Below the pieces are notes generated by a model, which saw only the letters and a list, made by a program, of their open reading frames with translations, did not search any database and was not told where the DNA came from. From NCBI GenBank assembly GCA_016714935.1, contig JADKBU010000060.1, positions 1 through 7,047 of the forward strand: 7,047 nucleotides of DNA. Direction: 5' to 3'. The DNA comes from Candidatus Accumulibacter propinquus. Lineage in GTDB: Bacteria > Pseudomonadota > Gammaproteobacteria > Burkholderiales > Rhodocyclaceae. The position numbers and the translations under genes were made by a program. Below are positions 1 through 7,047 of the stretch, one piece after another. Every line of letters begins with the position of its first letter. The first letter of the stretch is position 1.

Positions 1-7
1 GACACAG

Positions 8-1262
8 ATGCTGACCGATCGCTATCACGAGCGGCTTGCCGGAACACTCTCCTGCTACGACCGGATCGTGATTACAGGCACGTTGCCCGGCGCGTGCTAC
101 GCGGCGGGAATGACGAGTTTTCTCAACGCCCGGCACATTCGCATTTTTGACTACCCGCGCTTTGCCGAACCGCTGCGTGATCGCATTCGTGAAGCCGCAC
201 AGGCACTGGCGACTGCGCAAGGAGCGCGGATCGAGCACGTGGCCAAGGCCCACCTCCGCAAGGAAGACCTCGTGGCGGCAGTGCTCAAGGCGCGTGGTGA
301 TCATCCGGGACTGGTGCATGTGCTTTCCGCCATGGAAGCCTGCGACGCCTACGAACCCTGGCACGACAAGCAAAGTCACCAAACCTTTCTGCGCCATACC
401 TCGGGCAAGTGCCTGCACTACTACTTACTGGATGGACGAAACCTCGGACTGATCTACCTGCGCGTGCCGACTTGAGTCCATTCCGGCTGCAGTTCTACTG
501 CACGACGCCATCCTGAAGTCGCTCTACGAGGAACTCTCCCGGCAGGCCATCTTCTCGGTCAAGGCCGAGCAGGTCGCCAGTTTCCTGGGCAAGAAGATCA
601 CGCCGCAACTGGCGCAGGAACTCGGCAGCCGCTTCACGACGCGTATCGAGGGCACCTGCATCAAGCACCATTTTGGCAAGGTATCGGTCAAGATGTACGA
701 CAAGTTCAACCGTGTGCTGCGCCTGGAAACCACGACCAACAACGTTTCCTTCTTCAAGCACCACCGCAAGGTGGAACATCGGGATGGTCACGAGTCGCGC
801 GAGATCGCCCCTCCGAAAGACCATCTACAGCCTGATCGACTTGCGCGAGATCCTGCTCGGCTGTAACCGCCGCTACCTCGAATACCTCTCCGCACTCGAC
901 GACTTTTCCGCCGGCGATCGTAACCTGCATCGGCTGGTCAACCCCAAGACGGTCAACGGCCATACCCTCAAGGGCTTCAATTTCTTCGATGCCACTCAGC
1001 AGGCCCTGCTGCGGGCGCTTCAGCGTCCCGAGTTCAACATCCGTGGCATCCGCCGTGCCGACCTCGTCCCCTTCTTTGCGCCAGATCCTCGCCGGCCAGC
1101 ATCACGCGCCAGCTTTGGCGCCTGCGCCAGTTCGACCTCATCAAGAAGGTCGTTCATGGCTATCGCTACTACCTCACCCGTCTGGGCCGCTCGACCATCG
1201 CCGCCGCTTGTCGAATCACTGAACAAACCATCGTCCCGGCTCTCGCCCACGCTACCCCGTGA
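8..1262 (+). pseudogene. Broken winged-helix protein of a multicopy family often labelled MarR-like
   Basis: The N-terminus is intact from the ATG at 8 (MLTDRYHERLAG, then SCYDRIVITGTLPG) to LIYLRVPT, where a one-base loss at about 473-477 creates a TGA. Phase 1 resumes with PFRLQFYC at 478. The protein then jumps at about 503 to phase 3 (DAILKSLYEELSRQA, TRIEGTCIKHH, KMYDKF, NVSFFKHHRKVEHRDG). By comparison with the family as I recall it, about 80 codons are missing there. A shift at about 815 leads into phase 1 (RKTIYSLIDLREILLG, FNIRGIRRADLVPFF). Another at about 1090 leads into phase 3, giving a basic C-terminal winged-helix-like segment (ITRQLWRLRQFDLIKKV, YRYYLTRLGRSTIA) that ends at the TGA at 1260-1262. 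I recall intact relatives of 450-500 residues, frequently auto-annotated as MarR regulators because of this C-terminal helix-turn-helix. The true function is unknown to me; recurrence in many copies suggests a mobile element. Family membership is fairly sure, function is not. Confidence 0.75.
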
Positions 1263-1264
1263 CC

Positions 1265-1306
1265 AGATCTGCTCAGGAAATGTAAAGATCTGAGTCATAA
1301 GTGACT
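1265..1306. repeat. Direct repeat AGATCTG and palindrome in the spacer before the recombinase array
   Basis: The spacer between two decayed genes holds AGATCTG twice, at 1265-1271 and 1286-1292, 21 bases apart start to start, roughly two helical turns. It is followed at once by AGTCA-TAAG-TGACT (1293-1306), a perfect 5-bp inverted repeat around a 4-base centre. The block is more AT-rich than its surroundings and lies directly upstream of the first tyrosine recombinase. It could be part of an element end or a recombinase arm/core site, or coincidence. I found no matching inverted copy after the third recombinase. Confidence 0.35.
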
Positions 1307-1316
1307 AAGGCGGTTC

Positions 1317-2264
1317 ATGGATTTCCTGCATCAACTGGGGGTCATTCACCCGCTGCCTGAACACGATGAAGCCGCGCCGATCGAACGAGCGGTCCAGGCA
1401 TTTGCCACCTACCTGCGTGTCAGGAGCGGGCGCTTCGACATTGCGACACTGATCCAGTACTGCCCGTTTATCGGACGCTTCCTCCCGGAGCGCTTTCGGT
1501 CGACACCATTTCGTTCGCTGCCCTTGTGCTGGCCGATGTTACCGCGTTTATCCAGCGACAGGCTGCACAGCTGAGTCCAGCAAGAGCCAGGCCGCGACCA
1601 CCGCCTCAGCGCCTTTCTTTTCGTTACCTGCGCTATTGCGGTGAGATCCAGCCCGATCTTGCCGCAGCGGTGCCCTCGACACCAATTGGTCGATGACCGG
1701 GATTCCCCGCCATCGCACTCGGCACGTCCGCGCCGTCCTCGCCTTCATTGCTCGCATCTCACCACGGTCGACGCGCCGTGGACTATGCTGATTCTGCTGT
1801 TGCTGGCGCGTTTGGGCCCGCGCCCGAGCGAAATGTTTCGCTGATGCTGACAGCATCGACTGGGAGGCGGGCACGACAGTGTGGCCGGCAAGGGCAATCA
1901 CCAGCATTGCTGCCTCTCTGCCTGTCGAAGTCGGCGAGGCGATTGCCGATCATCCGCATGACGGACGCCCCGTTTGCAGCAGTCGAGCGCTCTTCTGCGT
2001 CCTCGCTCCTATCCGTAGCTCCTGGGAGCGCTGCAGACCGTCGCCACCATCGTCGGCGCTGCGATCTCCGCGGGCCGGCATCGACACGCCGGGGTAGCCA
2101 ACCGTTTCGGTATGCTGGTTGGACATGCTCCCGCACGGTGCCACCCCTGAGCGAAATCGGCAGCGTGTTGCGGCACCATCACGCCAAGACGACGGCATCT
2201 ACGCGAAGGTTGATTTTCGCGCCTGCGTCCGCTGAGCCTGCCTTGGCCAGGAGGTGCGACACGA
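1317..2264 (+). pseudogene. Tyrosine recombinase pseudogene, first of a trio (RitA-like)
   Basis: The start ATG at 1317 has AAGG six bases upstream. The N-terminal SAM-like core-binding region reads MDFLHQLGVIHPLPEH and ATLIQYCPFIGRFLPERF, then shifts phase at about 1497 to FAALVLADVTAFIQRQAAQLSP and LRYCGEIQPDLAAAVPS. Further shifts give WSMTGIPRH (from about 1687), ILLLLARLGPRPSE (about 1790-1830), SIDWEAGT, LPVEVGEAIADH, VCSSRALF, ALQTVATIVGAAIS, LSEIGSVLRHHHAKTT and GIYAKVDF, and finally LRPLSLPWPGGAT at about 2259. At least eight phase changes are needed. Of the R-HxxR-H-Y catalytic set, the first Arg (in LGPRPSE), the second Arg (FRY), LRHHH and the Tyr (IYAKVD) are still visible. The His of HxxR is read as AAC (Asn, 2100-2102), and the following His of FRHA is Tyr. 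The ancestral TGA stop was probably at 2262-2264, now CGA. Intact relatives integrate or move DNA by strand exchange. The gene is surely dead as sequenced; the RIT assignment is inference from the trio. Confidence 0.8.
2249..2255 (+). promoter_or_regulatory. Shine-Dalgarno for second recombinase, now facing a lost start codon
   Basis: AGGAGGT lies inside the last codons of the first recombinase, six bases (from the final G of AGGAGG) before ACG at 2261-2263, exactly where the second recombinase should begin (ACG AAC ACC CTG CGC GAG, family start MNTLRE). A strong ribosome site left in front of a non-start codon argues that an ATG once stood there. Confidence 0.65.
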
Positions 2265-3171
2265 ACACCCTGCGCGAGTTGCTGCAGGATTACCCGCCAT
2301 GCGACGGGCCTTGGGATTCATGCTGCGCACCGAGGGCACGGGCCTATCTCCTTCGTCGCCTTCAGCGAAGAGAGGCAGGCGGACCACATCTCGATAGCCT
2401 CGCGCTCAGTTGGGCGACAGCCACTCTCGGTACAGGTACCGCTCGGCAACTCCTGGGTTACGTGCGCGGCTTCGCCCGCTACCGCAGTGCCTTGGATGCC
2501 GGACCGGAAGTGCCAGCCTTGAGTTTAATGCCCTTCCCGCACCGACGTCCAGCCCCTACTTCTTTCACGGACGAGGACATTGATCACCTGCTGCAAGGCG
2601 CCCTGCAGTAGCTGACTACGGATGGCCTGGGGAACCACACCTGGGAATACCGTCTGTTTCGAATGCCCAGCGTGCCCGGCCTGCGCATCAGCAAAGCGAT
2701 TGGTCTGGTTGAGACGACGTCGATCTGACGAGACGTCCTGACGATACGTCCACCGTTCGGCAAATCCTGCTTCTGGTGCCGCTGCATGCAACCACCCTCG
2801 AGGTCCTGGCTAATTACCGCCAGCGGCGCGAACACTTCCTGGCCGGGTGCGACGTGGCTCACTGGTCATCAACGCCTACGGTGCACGCCTAGGTCATGAC
2901 GCCGTCCTCACGTATTCCACCGCCTGACTGCCAAACCGCCCAGCCAGCCTGAGCGCGCCTGGCCACGACTGCACGATCTGCGACACCATTTCGCCTCGGC
3001 GACCGTCCTGCACTGGTATCGCGACGGGCATGATGTGGAGCGGTGATTACAGCGCCGTAGCCTTCCTCGGTCACGTCGAAGTCAGCAATACGTATTGGTA
3101 TCCGTCCGCCTGGCCGACTTGAAGGAGGCTGCCAAGGCACGACTGAACGTCACTGGGAGCGGACGCCATGA
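2261..3171 (+). pseudogene. Tyrosine recombinase pseudogene, second of a trio (RitB-like)
   Basis: The ancestral start is read as ACG at 2261, so NTLRELLQDY has no usable initiator. Protein pieces then follow in changing phases: AMRRALGFMLRTEGTG, FVAFSEERQADHISIA, LGYVRGFARYRSALDAGPEV, TDEDIDHLLQGAL (TAG at 2609-2611), PGLRISKAIGL, RDVLTIR and PFGKSC. Next come a region matching HATTLEVLANYRQRREHFLAG, then HRLTAK, LHDLRHHFASATVLHWYRDG, AFLGHVEVSNTYWYPS, and a terminal ERHWERTP that stops at the TGA at 3169-3171. Catalytic motifs are unusually well kept for a dead gene: the Arg in GLRIS, HDLRHH (HxxR plus His), LGH and the Tyr in TYWY. Loss of function comes from the missing start and numerous indels. 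The stop overlaps the next start as ATGA (3168-3171), the arrangement expected for translational coupling in an intact trio. The length of about 910 bases fits the usual 300-330 residues, so little has been deleted. Confidence 0.8.
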
Positions 3172-4173
3172 AGCCCGCTGGCACCGTCACCTTCGCTGAC
3201 CCGCTTTTTCACCCAACGCCTGATGATGCAGCGGCAAGCGAGTTCTCATACCGATTTCCGTTCTATCGCGACACCTTTCGCTTACTGCTCCAGTTTGCAA
3301 AATCCCGTCTCGGCAAAGAGCCGTCCCAGCTCGCCGGGGAAGCGCTTGACGCGCCGCCGATCGGCGCTTTCTCGAGGGACCTGCAGGCGCAGCGGGGGAT
3401 CGGGGGGCGCGCAGCCGCAACCTGCGGCTCACCGCCATCCGTTCTTCTTCGGTTATGCCGCTCGAGTTGCCCGAGCACGCCGAGCAAATCCAGCGCGTGC
3501 TCGCGATTCCCGCCCAACGCTGCGCCCATGAGCAGGTGCATTACTTGTCGCGGCCGGAAGTCGACGATCCTCGTCGCCCCCGACCAGGAGCACCCGGTCG
3601 GGCTGCCGCGACCACGCCTGGCTGCTCCTGGCGGTGCAGACCGGCCTGGCTGCCTCGTCTGAGCTGGGACCGCGCTGACCCGCGAGGACGCCCATCTTGG
3701 CGCCGGTGCCCATGTCCATGTGCTGGGCAACGGGCGCAAAGGAACGCTGCGTTCCGCTCACCAAAACAAACAGCGGCCGTTCTGCAAGCTGGCTTGAAGG
3801 AACTCGCGCTCGGAGAAGGGCAAATCCTCTTCCCCAATCGCCGTGGTGGCCGATTGAGTAACGATAGTACAGTATCTGCTGCGCAGCACGTCGCCACCGC
3901 CCGTGAGAGGGGCCGCCCATCGCCGCGAACGAAGCATATATCGCCGCATACGTTGCGGCATACGGTCGCCATGGAGTTGTTGTAGGCCGGCGTCGATACA
4001 ACTGTGATTGCGTTTGGCTGGGCCATGAGTCGGTCGAAACCACCCACATTTCCTGGAGGCCGATCTGGCGATGCGGGAGAAGATCCCGCCAAGACCGCCA
4101 CACCCCATGAGGGATGACCCTGGCGTTCCACAAACCGGACGATGCCTCGCTCGCTTTCCCCAAGGCGCTTTGA
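3168..4173 (+). pseudogene. Tyrosine recombinase pseudogene, third of a trio (RitC-like)
   Basis: It starts at the ATG at 3168 (MKPAGTVTFA), overlapping the previous stop, with GGGAGCGG as a weak ribosome site. The fragments in order are FFTQRLMMQRQASSHT in pieces (to about 3252), FYRDTFRLLLQFAKSRLG and ALDAPPIGAF (phase 3), RNLRLTAIRS and ELPEHAEQIQRVLAIPAQR with QVHYLSRPEVD (phase 2). Then come ILVAPDQ, RDHAWLLLAVQTGL, LTREDAHLGAGAHVHVLG, KQTAAVLQAGLKELALG with ILFPNRRGGRLS, TKHISPHTLRHTVAMELL, AGVDTTVIA, LGHESVETTH, LEADLAMREKI, and PDDASLAFPKAL ending at the TGA at 4171-4173. Damage includes about ten phase changes and an in-frame TAG at 3983-3985 where relatives have Gln. The first catalytic Arg is missing (TGLAASSEL instead of TGLRLSEL, about 3649). 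A base is also lost within the catalytic Tyr codon at 4051-4052. HTLRH and LGH remain. The gene is certainly inactive as sequenced. Confidence 0.82.
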
Positions 4174-4226
4174 AGGGGGCGCCGACTCATGCCGGGTAAA
4201 CCGCTTCGCCGCGCCGGTCCGGGGCC

Positions 4227-4680
4227 TTGTTCTGGGGCGCCAACGGCTATTTCGGTGGAGCGACTCGGCACAGTCCGGGACTCGGCATAGTGAAGCGAAT
4301 CCGGGACGATCGCCGTCGGCGAGGTTACCGGCGGCGCCTGTCCTTCTTCGTCATGGCGCTGGCGTACAGCCGGAAGATGTACGTCGAATCGACGCCGCCG
4401 TCGCAGACGATGGAGCAAATTCCTCGCGGCGCATGTCAATGGCTTCCATGCCTCGGTGCCAAGGAAGGTGTGATGGTCGACAACTGCAGCTGCGCGGCAG
4501 CTCCTAATGGTGGCAAAGCGGCGAAGCGGCGCAGTTCAATCCGCGTTATTCGATTCTGCCCGCCACTACGGCTTCGAGCCGGCGGCTTGCGCGGTGGCGA
4601 AGGGCAACGAGAAGGAGGTGCTGCATATTGCACCCATGCGGTATGTGCGGGGAAACTTCCGCGGGTGGTTGATTTGCCTG
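4227..4680 (+). pseudogene. istA: IS21-family IstA transposase, internal fragment
   Basis: IS21 elements encode IstA, a DDE transposase, and IstB, its AAA+ helper. Here only the middle of IstA is left. NGYFGG and GIVKRIRDD resemble the segment after the helix-turn-helix. It joins directly to GYRRRLSFFVMALAYSRKMYVES and QTMEQ, so the stretch with the first catalytic Asp (normally just before RRRLSFFVM) seems deleted. Shifts then give FLAAHVNGFHA with VPRKV (phase 1), VMVDNC (phase 3, carrying the second catalytic Asp), AQFNPRY (phase 2), and DSARHYGFEPAACAVAKGNEK with RYVRGNFRG (phase 1, to about 4666). The region normally reading KGRVE, with the catalytic Glu, is scrambled after GNEKE. The N-terminal helix-turn-helix, the C-terminal third, istB and terminal repeats are not found. 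The 53 bases before it (4174-4226) show nothing I can assign. The fragment abuts the end of an opposing recombinase gene. Confidence 0.7.
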
Positions 4681-6700
4681 TGGTTTTGCCTTCGATGTTG
4701 ATGCTTGACCGGCGTGTCAGAACAGGCGGTTCGAAGAGGTAGCCGCCCCCGTCGTCATACTCTTAGGCCTTGAGTAGGCCGGCGCGCCGCCAACGCTTGA
4801 GGCCGTCCGACTGATGTTGAGAGCCGTGCCAGTTCATGCAGGGTCAGCACCACGCGCGCAGCCGATCGTGGCGACTGGGCAGCGCATAGTCGATCCGACA
4901 CGACGAACCATCGGGCGGTGGAAGGCTTTTGCCGTCGCCGGAGATCAAGCCTTGGTCGTTGAGCCAGTCCGCGATTTCACTATCGTGTGATCTTCGAGGA
5001 GTCGGTCAATCTCGGCGACCACGGTGCCTGGCGTTTGGCGCAGCATCCAGGCCGGCTTAAGCAGCGGGAGGTGAAGCGTGCGTCGCACCACCGCCGGAAG
5101 GGTACTGGTGCCCTGCAAGTCGGCCTCTTTGAGCAAGGTGACATCCGCGATCAGTAACCGGGCCATCTCGCTTGCGCTCCCGGTCAGCCGTATGGGGATC
5201 GTTCCACAGGCGTGGAAGTCTTTCGCCAGTGCCAGGATGGCGGCGCGCTGCTGGTCATCGAGCCCGGCCCTGCTCTCGCGCTGTTTGTCGTAGTGCTCCT
5301 GGGCCACCGTCTGTTGCGCAGCGCCTGGTTCCATTCCGCTTCCAGCGAATCGGCGACCAGACGGTTGCCGGGATCACAACGGCTATAACGGCGTAGTGCC
5401 AGATCGGACTCGTAGCGCCCGCTCGACGGCTTTGACGGCGCGATCACCGTCTTCGCTTCGGCTCTCCAGTTCTTTCTGCACCGCCAGCGCCACCCCAGGT
5501 GATCGAGTCACGACCCTCCACCAGCATGCGGCCCAATGGCCGCGTCGAGTTCGCCTCCGACAATCTGCTGGCAGATCGGCTGCGCATGCTCGACCCCCCG
5601 CGCTGACAAAGCATAATCAGGTACGCGCCGTGCCGTTCCACATGATAGCGAACGGTCATGCGATCACCAAGACGGCGCAGAGAGCCAACCCGCAGCAACG
5701 CCGGGCCTTCACGCGGCGTGCCCCGATCACGCCCGGTGGTAGAACGCGCATTGTCGCGCAGGATCCGAGGTTCTTCTTCACCGTCCTGCACGTATCCAGC
5801 ATGGGCATCACGAATCGTGCCAGACCCATTCCCCAGATGGCAGCCGTCGATGGCGATATGTCCCCATCGGCTGTTTGCAGCACGCGCGTCCGCCCTACGC
5901 AAAGGCACCGGTATAGCGCGGATGATGGTTGTTTGAGCGCGCGCGAGTGTTCGAGATCAGTCCACAACAGCCTCGCCAGTTTGCGGTCCGCGGTAATCCT
6001 GGTGCGGGAAGCTCAGCCCTTCGGGCACGAAAGGCCTTGACCGTCGCCGCTAATGCGAACCGGTACGCCGGAAGGTGCGGAACAACCTGCTGCAGGCTCT
6101 CCTGAACGCGGACATCGGGATCCAGCCGCATCGCGCCCGGCCGGATCGTAATCAAATCCGATCGGCAGCCGAATCTGGAGTTTGCCGGGGCGAGCCTTGT
6201 TGAGGGATGCTTCCGCGCAGCCGGGCCTGCAAAAACCGCAGTTCCGCCTCGCTCATCGTACCGTGAAGGCCGAGCAGCAAGCGATCGGCTGAAGTGCGCC
6301 GGGTCAGTACACACCGTCTTTGTCGATCAGCGGGTCCGCTAAAGCGCAGATCTCCGCAGGCGGTGCCAGTCCGTCGAGCGTGCGCGCCAGACGCGCGACA
6401 CCTCCAGGCCCATGACGCATCCCCGCCCGCCCTATGACTCGACCTTTCGCTGACCAGCCGCTGGAAGCCTCTCGCGATCCACCGCACTCTGCGCCCGACC
6501 AGCTGAGATCGGAGCTTCACCGATGACGACTTGATCGAGACGCCAGCCCAGTGCCAGTGCTCGCGCGCGTAAATCGTATTGGAGCGCCTTGGTACCTGCT
6601 GTTCTCGAGCACCTGGCGCAATCGTCGACTGCCGCACGTAGAGATAGGCATTTCTCTTCAGGTGTCGCGCCTGTATTTTTGCGTGCTGCTCACCCATCAT
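4681..6700 (-). pseudogene. Large serine recombinase, multiply frameshifted
   Basis: It reads from the ATG at 6700, with GGAAAGAG upstream. The N-terminal resolvase domain has KIQARHLKRNAYLYVRQST, in which Ser25 is the expected nucleophile, then GFQRLVSE, GLEVSR, TDWHRL, EICALADPLI, and RLLLGLHGTMSEAELRFLQARL. The recombinase domain follows in changing phases: LNKARPGKLQIRLPIGFDYDP, DPDVRVQESLQQVV, WTDLEHSRALK, PRYTGAFAYG, and PREGPALL. A degenerate zinc-ribbon region reads MTVRYHVERHGAY, CQRGG, EHAQPICQQIV. The tail is RMLVE, ARYESDLALRRYS, NRLVADSLEAEWNQALR, DDQQRAAILALAKDF, ARLLIADVTLLKEADL, AEIDRLLEDHT and GYLFEPP. The total span of about 2 kb equals the roughly 670-700 residues I recall for this family, so decay is by indels rather than large deletion. 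Cys residues of the ribbon are partly lost. Intact relatives carry out site-specific integration or excision. The exact 3' end is uncertain; matches fade near 4690, at the istA junction. Confidence 0.8.
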
Positions 6701-6706
6701 GGCCTA

Positions 6707-6714
6707 CTCTTTCC
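6707..6714 (-). promoter_or_regulatory. Ribosome binding site of the serine recombinase
   Basis: On the minus strand GGAAAGAG lies six bases before the ATG at 6700-6698. It supports this start over the adjacent second ATG at 6697, although the two cannot be firmly separated. Confidence 0.5.
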
Positions 6715-6787
6715 GTGTTGTCGCTAGCGCTTGGGCGTTATGACCAGATTGATCAGGCGCTGGTTCCATCCCCGCCGGTAATCCGAC

Positions 6788-6985
6788 TCATTGCGCAGAG
6801 CGGCGGCGGCCGGACTCGGGGTCGTTTCTGCTGACGCCGCGCATCCAGGCCGCCATCCCTTTGAACAGGAAGAGTGCACGCCTGGGCGAGCGGTGACGGC
6901 CGCCAGGCCTCTCCTCGGCGGTCTCGCTGCGCGGGACTCGTAACCTCGGCCGTTCTGGCACATTCATCATCACCGTCGGCTTCAT
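6788..6985 (-). CDS. Small basic protein upstream of the serine recombinase, possibly frameshifted
   Basis: This is a 65-codon frame starting at the ATG at 6985, rich in Arg and Pro. It has a short hydrophobic patch (ALFLFKGMAAWMRGV, about residues 41-55) that looks like real protein rather than shadow translation. Its start overlaps the stop of the preceding frame as ATGA (6985-6982), a common sign of coupled genes. It ends 87 bases before the recombinase start. A one-phase change near 6790 would extend it through NESDYRRGWNQRLINLVITPKR to a TAG at 6724-6726, about 23 bases before the recombinase ATG. Because every neighbour is frameshifted, that longer version may be the ancestral gene. I do not recognise a function; a small accessory partner of the recombinase is a guess from position alone. 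It could also be a chance reading frame. Confidence 0.35.
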   Translation of the reverse strand: MKPTVMMNVPERPRLRVPRSETAEERPGGRHRSPRRALFLFKGMAAWMRGVSRNDPESGRRRSAQ

Positions 6986-7047
6986 CGGCGTTTTTTTTTG
7001 CTCCGTGCCGCGCGGTCGACGGTGCGCCGATGGATTTGCCAGTCCGG
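6982..7047 (-). CDS. C-terminal end of an unidentified gene running off the window
   Basis: The last 21 codons of a minus-strand frame enter from the window edge (DWQIHRRTVDRAARSKKKRR) and stop at the TGA at 6984-6982. The end is strongly basic, and its stop overlaps the next start as ATGA. Its triple Lys is encoded by a run of nine adenines (T run at 6991-6999 on the plus strand), odd in such GC-rich DNA. The piece is too short to name the protein. It could be the first gene of a recombinase operon, or chance. Confidence 0.3.
   Translation of the reverse strand, partial: PDWQIHRRTVDRAARSKKKRR

Noticed and set aside
1748..2611. Plus-strand open frame of 287 codons that looks like one gene
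   Set aside because: It stitches out-of-frame first-recombinase sequence to in-frame pieces of the first (LSEIGSVLRHHHAKTT) and second (NTLREL, GYVRGFARYRSA) recombinases. The apparent fusion results from frameshifts and the lost stop.
4174..4230. Right-end inverted repeat matching the spacer before the trio
   Set aside because: Only the six-base GACTCA is shared with the inverted left spacer, not enough to claim a terminal repeat.
3453..4439. Long minus-strand open frame (328 codons) antisense to the third recombinase and the istA fragment
   Set aside because: Its translation is low-complexity, Arg/Ala/Pro-rich and matches nothing I recognise, while the plus strand carries clear recombinase and IstA motifs. 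It is a GC-rich shadow.
6960..7000. Rho-independent terminator at the T run on the plus strand
   Set aside because: The bases before the T run form no stem longer than about three pairs, and no plus-strand gene ends there.
1..7047. CRISPR array, tRNA or rRNA genes, defence system or novel non-coding RNA
   Set aside because: No regularly spaced repeats, cloverleaf or conserved rRNA segments were seen, and nearly all sequence is explained by decayed mobile-element genes.

Overview
The window is a GC-rich stretch made almost entirely of decayed mobile-element genes. I see no long intact gene. Codon use and the gene families point to a proteobacterium, perhaps a beta- or gammaproteobacterium; this is inferred from family resemblance recalled from memory, not from a search. 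Every substantial gene can be rebuilt only by moving between reading frames, yet long runs of recognisable protein survive between the breaks.

Layout on the plus strand: (1) 8-1262, a broken member of a roughly 450-500 residue family with a C-terminal winged helix, often auto-annotated as MarR-like and commonly multicopy, with an internal deletion of about 80 codons. (2) 1263-1316, a short AT-richer spacer with a direct repeat and a small palindrome. (3) 1317-4173, three consecutive tyrosine recombinase pseudogenes in one orientation. Their order and their ATGA stop/start overlaps fit the recombinase-in-trio (RIT) layout. All three are frameshifted, and catalytic positions are lost in the first and third. 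(4) about 4227-4680, an internal fragment of an IS21-family IstA transposase, with both ends and istB missing.

On the minus strand, 6700 down to about 4681 is a broken large serine recombinase (N-terminal resolvase domain, recombinase domain, eroded zinc-ribbon region, long C-terminal part). It meets the istA fragment tail to tail. Upstream of it on the same strand lie a small 65-codon reading frame and the C-terminus of a further reading frame that runs off the window, joined by an ATGA overlap, so the recombinase probably was the last gene of a small operon.

Three unrelated DNA-moving chemistries (tyrosine recombinase, DDE transposase, serine recombinase) are therefore stacked in 7 kb, all apparently inactive. 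I found no tRNA, rRNA, CRISPR array, or convincing terminator or promoter. No stretch over 300 bases is unassigned. The density of single-base indels is unusual: either this is a mobile-element graveyard, or part of the damage is sequencing or assembly error. That should be settled before decay is interpreted biologically.
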